A stretch of DNA of 64,000 nucleotides from Vibrio celticus (GTDB taxonomy: Bacteria; Pseudomonadota; Gammaproteobacteria; Enterobacterales; Vibrionaceae), in assembly GCF_024347335.1 (NCBI RefSeq), contig NZ_AP025464.1, positions 558,001-622,000 of the forward strand, read 5' to 3'. Under the pieces are notes generated by a model. It saw only the letters and a list, made by a program, of their open reading frames with translations. It did not search any database and was not told the DNA's origin. Every line of letters starts with the position of its first letter. The first letter of the stretch is position 1. Below are positions 60,363-64,000 of the stretch, piece by piece. Made by a program: the position numbers and the translations under genes.

Positions 60363-61667
60363 ATGAATACCAAGAAACCTATGTCTCTGACTGGTCGAGT
60401 AATCCTCGGTATGGTCGTAGGTATATTAACGGGATTCGCCATTCAATCCCTTTTTGCAGACAGCGGATTTGTTAACAACTACATCGTTAACGGACTCTTT
60501 GAAGTAGGCGGACAAATCTTTGTCGCCAGTTTAAAAATGCTTGTTGTGCCTCTAGTCTTCGTTTCACTAGTGTGCGGTACAAGTTCTCTTAAAGACTTAT
60601 CAACTCTTGGCCGTATGGGTGGCAAAACGCTTGCACTTTATATCGGTACTACTGCCGTTGCCATCACTCTAGCATTAACTATCGGTAACCTGTTCCAACC
60701 TGGAGCTGGTGCGGATCTTACTGCTGCGAGCTCTTTCAAATCAGCGGATGCCCCATCTTTAGGCCAAGTTATCATCGACATGTTCCCAACCAACCCTATT
60801 CAGGCGATGGCTGAGGGCAAAACGTTACAAGTTATCGTATTTGCAGTGTTGTTTGGTATCGCAATCAGTGCAGCGGGCAAACCCGGTGAACGTATCGCTG
60901 CAGTTTTCTCTGATCTAAACGAAGTGATCATGAAGCTAGTTGCGCTACTGATGAACCTTGCTCCTTACGGCGTATTCTTCTTGATGGCGAAACTGTTCTC
61001 TGGCCTTGGCTTAGGTGCAATTTGGAACCTAGCAGAATACTTCTTAGTACTTGCAGGTACCCTACTGTTACACGGCTTGGTGACTTACAGTGCGATGCTT
61101 AAAGGATTCACAGGTCTTAGTCCGATTACGTTCCTACGTAAGATGGAAGATGCAATCATGTTTGCATTCTCAACGGCATCTTCGAACGCAACAATTCCAG
61201 TAACAATGGAAACAGCTAAGAACCGCATGGGCGTAGACAACAAAGTCGCCTCTTTCACAGTACCACTAGGTGCAACTGTGAACATGGACGGCACTGCAAT
61301 CATGCAAGGTGTTGCGACGGCGTTTATCGCGCAAGCGTACAACATCGACCTTTCAATGGCTGATTACCTAATGGTTATCCTAACGGCGACACTGGCGTCT
61401 GTTGGTACTGCAGGTGTCCCTGGTGTTGGTCTTGTTATGCTAGCAATGGTATTGAACCAAGTGGGTCTGCCGCTTGAAGGTATTGCTCTAATTATGGGTG
61501 TTGACCGCCTTCTTGATATGATTCGTACCGCTGTAAACATCACAGGTGATAGTGCCGTATCTATCATCGTTGCTAAGTCTGAAGGCGCTCTAGACGAGTC
61601 TCGCTTCAACGACCCAGCAGCAGGTGAGAAAGAAGAAGAAGTTAAGCTAGCTCGCCAACAAGCATAA
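60363..61667 (+). CDS. Dicarboxylate/amino acid:cation symporter (DAACS family)
   Basis: 434 residues with eight helices and the re-entrant loops of GltP/DctA-type proteins: the serine-rich loop FAFSTASSNATIPVTMETAK (about 270-288), the substrate/Na+ motif NMDGTA and GDSAVSIIVAK. It imports glutamate, aspartate or C4-dicarboxylates with Na+ or H+. GGAG precedes the ATG. A CRP-like site upstream fits a carbon-source transporter. Strong terminator after it. Confidence 0.9.
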   Translation: MNTKKPMSLTGRVILGMVVGILTGFAIQSLFADSGFVNNYIVNGLFEVGGQIFVASLKMLVVPLVFVSLVCGTSSLKDLSTLGRMGGKTLALYIGTTAVAITLALTIGNLFQPGAGADLTAASSFKSADAPSLGQVIIDMFPTNPIQAMAEGKTLQVIVFAVLFGIAISAAGKPGERIAAVFSDLNEVIMKLVALLMNLAPYGVFFLMAKLFSGLGLGAIWNLAEYFLVLAGTLLLHGLVTYSAMLKGFTGLSPITFLRKMEDAIMFAFSTASSNATIPVTMETAKNRMGVDNKVASFTVPLGATVNMDGTAIMQGVATAFIAQAYNIDLSMADYLMVILTATLASVGTAGVPGVGLVMLAMVLNQVGLPLEGIALIMGVDRLLDMIRTAVNITGDSAVSIIVAKSEGALDESRFNDPAAGEKEEEVKLARQQA

Positions 61668-61746
61668 TCTCGCTTATCTTATGCTCTTGTCTTCAAGCTT
61701 AGGCGTAATTAATGGCTACGCCTAGCCCATACCAAAGCGCATAAAG

Positions 61747-61779
61747 AAAAACGCCACTGCAGATGCAGTGGCGTTTTTT
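61747..61779. terminator. Bidirectional terminator after the symporter gene
   Basis: Perfect 14-bp stem AAAAACGCCACTGC/GCAGTGGCGTTTTT with loop AGAT. It can also end the convergent kinase gene. Confidence 0.95.
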
Positions 61780-61852
61780 ATTGGGTATCGCTTAAGTCAG
61801 TACTACTGAGTTGGGACAGTTATCAATTTAAGGTAATTATCAATAGGGAAAG

Positions 61853-63238
61853 CTAATCACCGATTGGGAACATCAAGTTCACTCTCAATCCCCCACCTTC
61901 TCTATTCTCAGCGGTTACATGTCCATTCATCACACCCATCGCTTCTTTAACAATCGCAAGACCTAGACCGTAACCACCAGACTGTTTGTCTCGGGCTGAT
62001 TCTATTCGTGTAAACGGGTCGAATATACCTGCAATCTTGTTATCAGGAATACCATCACCGTCATCTTCTACAGATATGACACTGTAACGTTTATCTATTA
62101 CCTGTTCATATGTCGTCACGACAACATGAGCGTTTTCACCCGCGTATTTAATGGCATTCCCGACCAAGTTACCAATCACTCGAAGCAGCAGCCTCTCATC
62201 CACGTTCACCATTGAGGTCGGTGTCTCTAGAGAGCCAATCAAAGTTTGATTCGGTTTTAAATCGTTTTGCATCTGCGCGATCAACATTGAACAATAGTGC
62301 TCAAGATGCATTAAACTTAACTTGGAGTCATAGCGAGAGGTTTCTAAGCGGCTAAATTCAAGTATCTCACCCACCAGCTTGTTCATCTCTTCTGTTTCAT
62401 TTTCCATTCGCTCTAGCAAACCAATGCTTTTATCATCAACCTTGCTTCGCAGCAGGTGTAGTGCGAGGTTTTGCCTTGCTAATGGTGTTCTTAACTCGTG
62501 TGAGACATCACGAATCAAACGACGTTGCTTTTCAGCCAGAGATTTAATCTCAAAGGTCATATGATCAAAATCGTGTGCAAGCTCGTTGAATTCGCGCGTG
62601 GTGGAGTTCAACTCCGACACCACACTGACCGTGAAGTCACCTTGAGCCAGTCTGCGGCTCGCTTCCCTTAATCTATCCAACGGTTGCTGAAGGCTTTTGG
62701 CCATGATAATCGAGAACAGAGACAGTACGACCAATGCAATCAATGCTTTAAGCATATAGGAGTATGGCGCAAAAGATTTAGCGGGATGAAATTGGTGCGG
62801 TAGTTGGATAACCAGTGTTTTACCGTTATCCAATGGCAGACCGAAAATCGGCTTACTCACACGATCACTAAGTTGGTGATCTAATGTTCTTAAGTATTTG
62901 AGCTTAAATTCAAAATGGGGGTGCATGTGACGATGTGTGATCGGACGATTGTCTTTGTCGATGACGAACAGATAATACTGCTGAGCATTACCCCAGTCCG
63001 CGAGTTCATCCATGTCCCCTTCTTCAATCAACACATTCGCTTGGTAAGCAAGGTCGAGCATTTCCGCCTTAACCGATTCTGGCACTTTAAGCAGCGCTTT
63101 CATCAAGGCTCTTTCTGCTACCCCTTGCAGAATCAAAATACTCACCAAAATGACGGTTAGGTAACTGAACAGTTGGAAAGTGAGTCCGTCTTTACGCTTA
63201 GCAATAAAATCAGGGCAACGCAGCAGCTTTTTACTCAT
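61853..63238 (-). CDS. Sensor histidine kinase with His-rich periplasmic segment
   Basis: 461 residues. Two membrane helices (about 24-42 and 164-186) frame a periplasmic domain of about 120 residues that contains THRHMHPHFEF and later PHQFHP, a density of histidines suited to metal binding. Then a HAMP domain, H-box DVSHELRTPLAR, NLVGNAIKYAG, DDGDGIPD and GGYGLGLAI. The type is that of CpxA and of the PfeS-like kinases. It overlaps its response-regulator gene by four bases. With a Fur-like box before the operon and the metal-uptake cluster nearby, sensing of a metal or metal chelate is a reasonable guess. Confidence 0.85.
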   Translation of the reverse strand: MSKKLLRCPDFIAKRKDGLTFQLFSYLTVILVSILILQGVAERALMKALLKVPESVKAEMLDLAYQANVLIEEGDMDELADWGNAQQYYLFVIDKDNRPITHRHMHPHFEFKLKYLRTLDHQLSDRVSKPIFGLPLDNGKTLVIQLPHQFHPAKSFAPYSYMLKALIALVVLSLFSIIMAKSLQQPLDRLREASRRLAQGDFTVSVVSELNSTTREFNELAHDFDHMTFEIKSLAEKQRRLIRDVSHELRTPLARQNLALHLLRSKVDDKSIGLLERMENETEEMNKLVGEILEFSRLETSRYDSKLSLMHLEHYCSMLIAQMQNDLKPNQTLIGSLETPTSMVNVDERLLLRVIGNLVGNAIKYAGENAHVVVTTYEQVIDKRYSVISVEDDGDGIPDNKIAGIFDPFTRIESARDKQSGGYGLGLAIVKEAMGVMNGHVTAENREGGGLRVNLMFPIGD

Positions 63239-63900
63239 GCTCCGACCGACTCTAGGTAACTGTAACCTTTACCACGAACGGTTTTAATATGTTGTTTAGA
63301 CAAACCCGCCTGAACGAGCTTTCTACGTATATTGCTGATATGCATATCTAAATTACGATCAAAAGGACATAGTTCTTTCTTCAGTACATGGATTTGCAAA
63401 TCAGATTTTGAGACGACAATACCATCGTTTTTAACTAGGTAATCAAGCAAGTCTTTTTCAGTGCCGGTTAATGGCAAACGAGAGAGTTGTTCGCACAAGC
63501 CGTGATTAGAGGAAGCTAAAGATTGTCTTTGGCGTTCAAAACCCACTCGGCGCAAGATCACCTTAATACGGGTTAAGAGTTCAGGAACATTGAAAGGTTT
63601 AGCGATGTACTGGTCGGCCCCAGCTTGGTAACCATCGAGCATTGAGGCATCGTCGTTAAGCGCGGTTAGCATAAGAATGGGAGTAGCAAAACGCTGACAA
63701 ATACGTCTTGCTACTTGAATGCCACTTAGGTTCGGAAGCATTACATCGAGTAGAACCAAGTCGACGGGGTGAGATTGAATAAACTCAAGCGCGGACTCAC
63801 CGCAATGAACAGTATCAACGTGATACCCCTCATTTTCTAACACTTCACCCAGTAACTCACACAACTGAATATCATCATCAACAACTAAAACGCGAGACAT
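63235..63900 (-). CDS. OmpR-family response regulator
   Basis: 221 residues from the ATG at 63900 (MSRVLVVDDD); an ATG three codons earlier is possible. Receiver with VVDDD, phospho-acceptor in LVLLDVMLPNLSG, and IAKPF; winged helix with LDMHISNIRRKLV and VRGKGYSYL. Partner of the downstream kinase. Targets unknown; the receptor gene and the kinase operon itself are candidates. Confidence 0.9.
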   Translation of the reverse strand: MSRVLVVDDDIQLCELLGEVLENEGYHVDTVHCGESALEFIQSHPVDLVLLDVMLPNLSGIQVARRICQRFATPILMLTALNDDASMLDGYQAGADQYIAKPFNVPELLTRIKVILRRVGFERQRQSLASSNHGLCEQLSRLPLTGTEKDLLDYLVKNDGIVVSKSDLQIHVLKKELCPFDRNLDMHISNIRRKLVQAGLSKQHIKTVRGKGYSYLESVGA

Positions 63901-63936
63901 TGCACACACCGATAAATAAGAACTGTTTGCATTCTA

Positions 63937-63951
63937 ATTATCGTTATTATT
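63937..63951. promoter_or_regulatory. Fur-like box before the two-component operon
   Basis: ATTATCGTTATTATT agrees with the Fur repeat (ATTATC)n at 13 of 15 positions, 37 bp before the response-regulator start codon. Confidence 0.55.
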
Positions 63952-64000
63952 GATTTCAATTATAAAGTGCCCAATTTCCTCTATAGAAGAAAATCTTTTT

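Noticed and set aside
1..64000. CRISPR arrays, insertion sequences, prophage, integron cassettes, tRNA or rRNA genes
   Set aside because: I looked for regular repeats, transposase or integrase motifs, attC-like elements and RNA-gene landmarks and saw none.

Overview
The window looks like a piece of a Vibrio secondary chromosome, probably from a marine species near the Splendidus clade. Evidence is the moderate GC content and a set of typical Vibrio genes: a VxrAB/WigKR-type two-component locus beside pntAB (the order known from V. cholerae chromosome 2), nrdDG, a lone fabH paralogue divergent from trxC, a TtpC-type TonB system, and small Vibrio-restricted families such as DUF2861 and DUF2986. 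The species is inferred; no rRNA or tRNA gene, insertion sequence, prophage or CRISPR array is visible, and every recognisable gene except the one cut by the left edge looks intact.

Left part, 1-12.8 kb: a vxrA-vxrB-DUF2861-TraF-like envelope-stress operon on the minus strand, a probable small RNA, the transhydrogenase genes pntAB, and a cyclic-di-GMP neighbourhood (ComFB-type protein, membrane diguanylate cyclase, REC-GGDEF cyclase) with a solitary outer-membrane barrel. 13-22.5 kb: cobQ-modABC, a YgiW/BOF periplasmic protein, a small outer-membrane protein, the ABC-F ATPase ybiT, a retropepsin-like lipoprotein and an aromatic-type aminotransferase.

Middle part, 22.6-44.8 kb: an accessory zone rich in regulators. 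It has two paralogous divergent AraC/MATE pairs, a third AraC gene divergent from an acyl-CoA ligase/GMC dehydrogenase operon, two small ToxR-like winged-helix proteins without membrane segments, nrdDG with good NrdR and FNR sites, a YeeE/YedE pair behind a striking nested palindrome, a glycosyltransferase, fabH-GNAT, and trxC with a WCNPC active site.

Right part, 44.9-64 kb: the most interesting region. A TonB-dependent receptor and a complete DUF3450-TtpC-ExbB-ExbD-TonB-TPR energy system face, on the same strand, a nine-gene operon for a PepSY membrane protein, DUF2271, DUF4198, two small envelope proteins, a Znu/Sit-type ABC importer and a second ZnuA-like protein that has lost its metal-binding histidines. 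Fur-like boxes stand before the receptor, before the TonB operon and before the PepSY operon, and a fourth precedes a two-component system whose sensor carries a histidine-rich periplasmic stretch. Read together this is a complete candidate route for a metal or metal chelate from the outer membrane to the cytoplasm. The substrate is not deducible from the sequence. A DAACS-type dicarboxylate/glutamate symporter with a CRP-like site lies between the receptor and the two-component genes.
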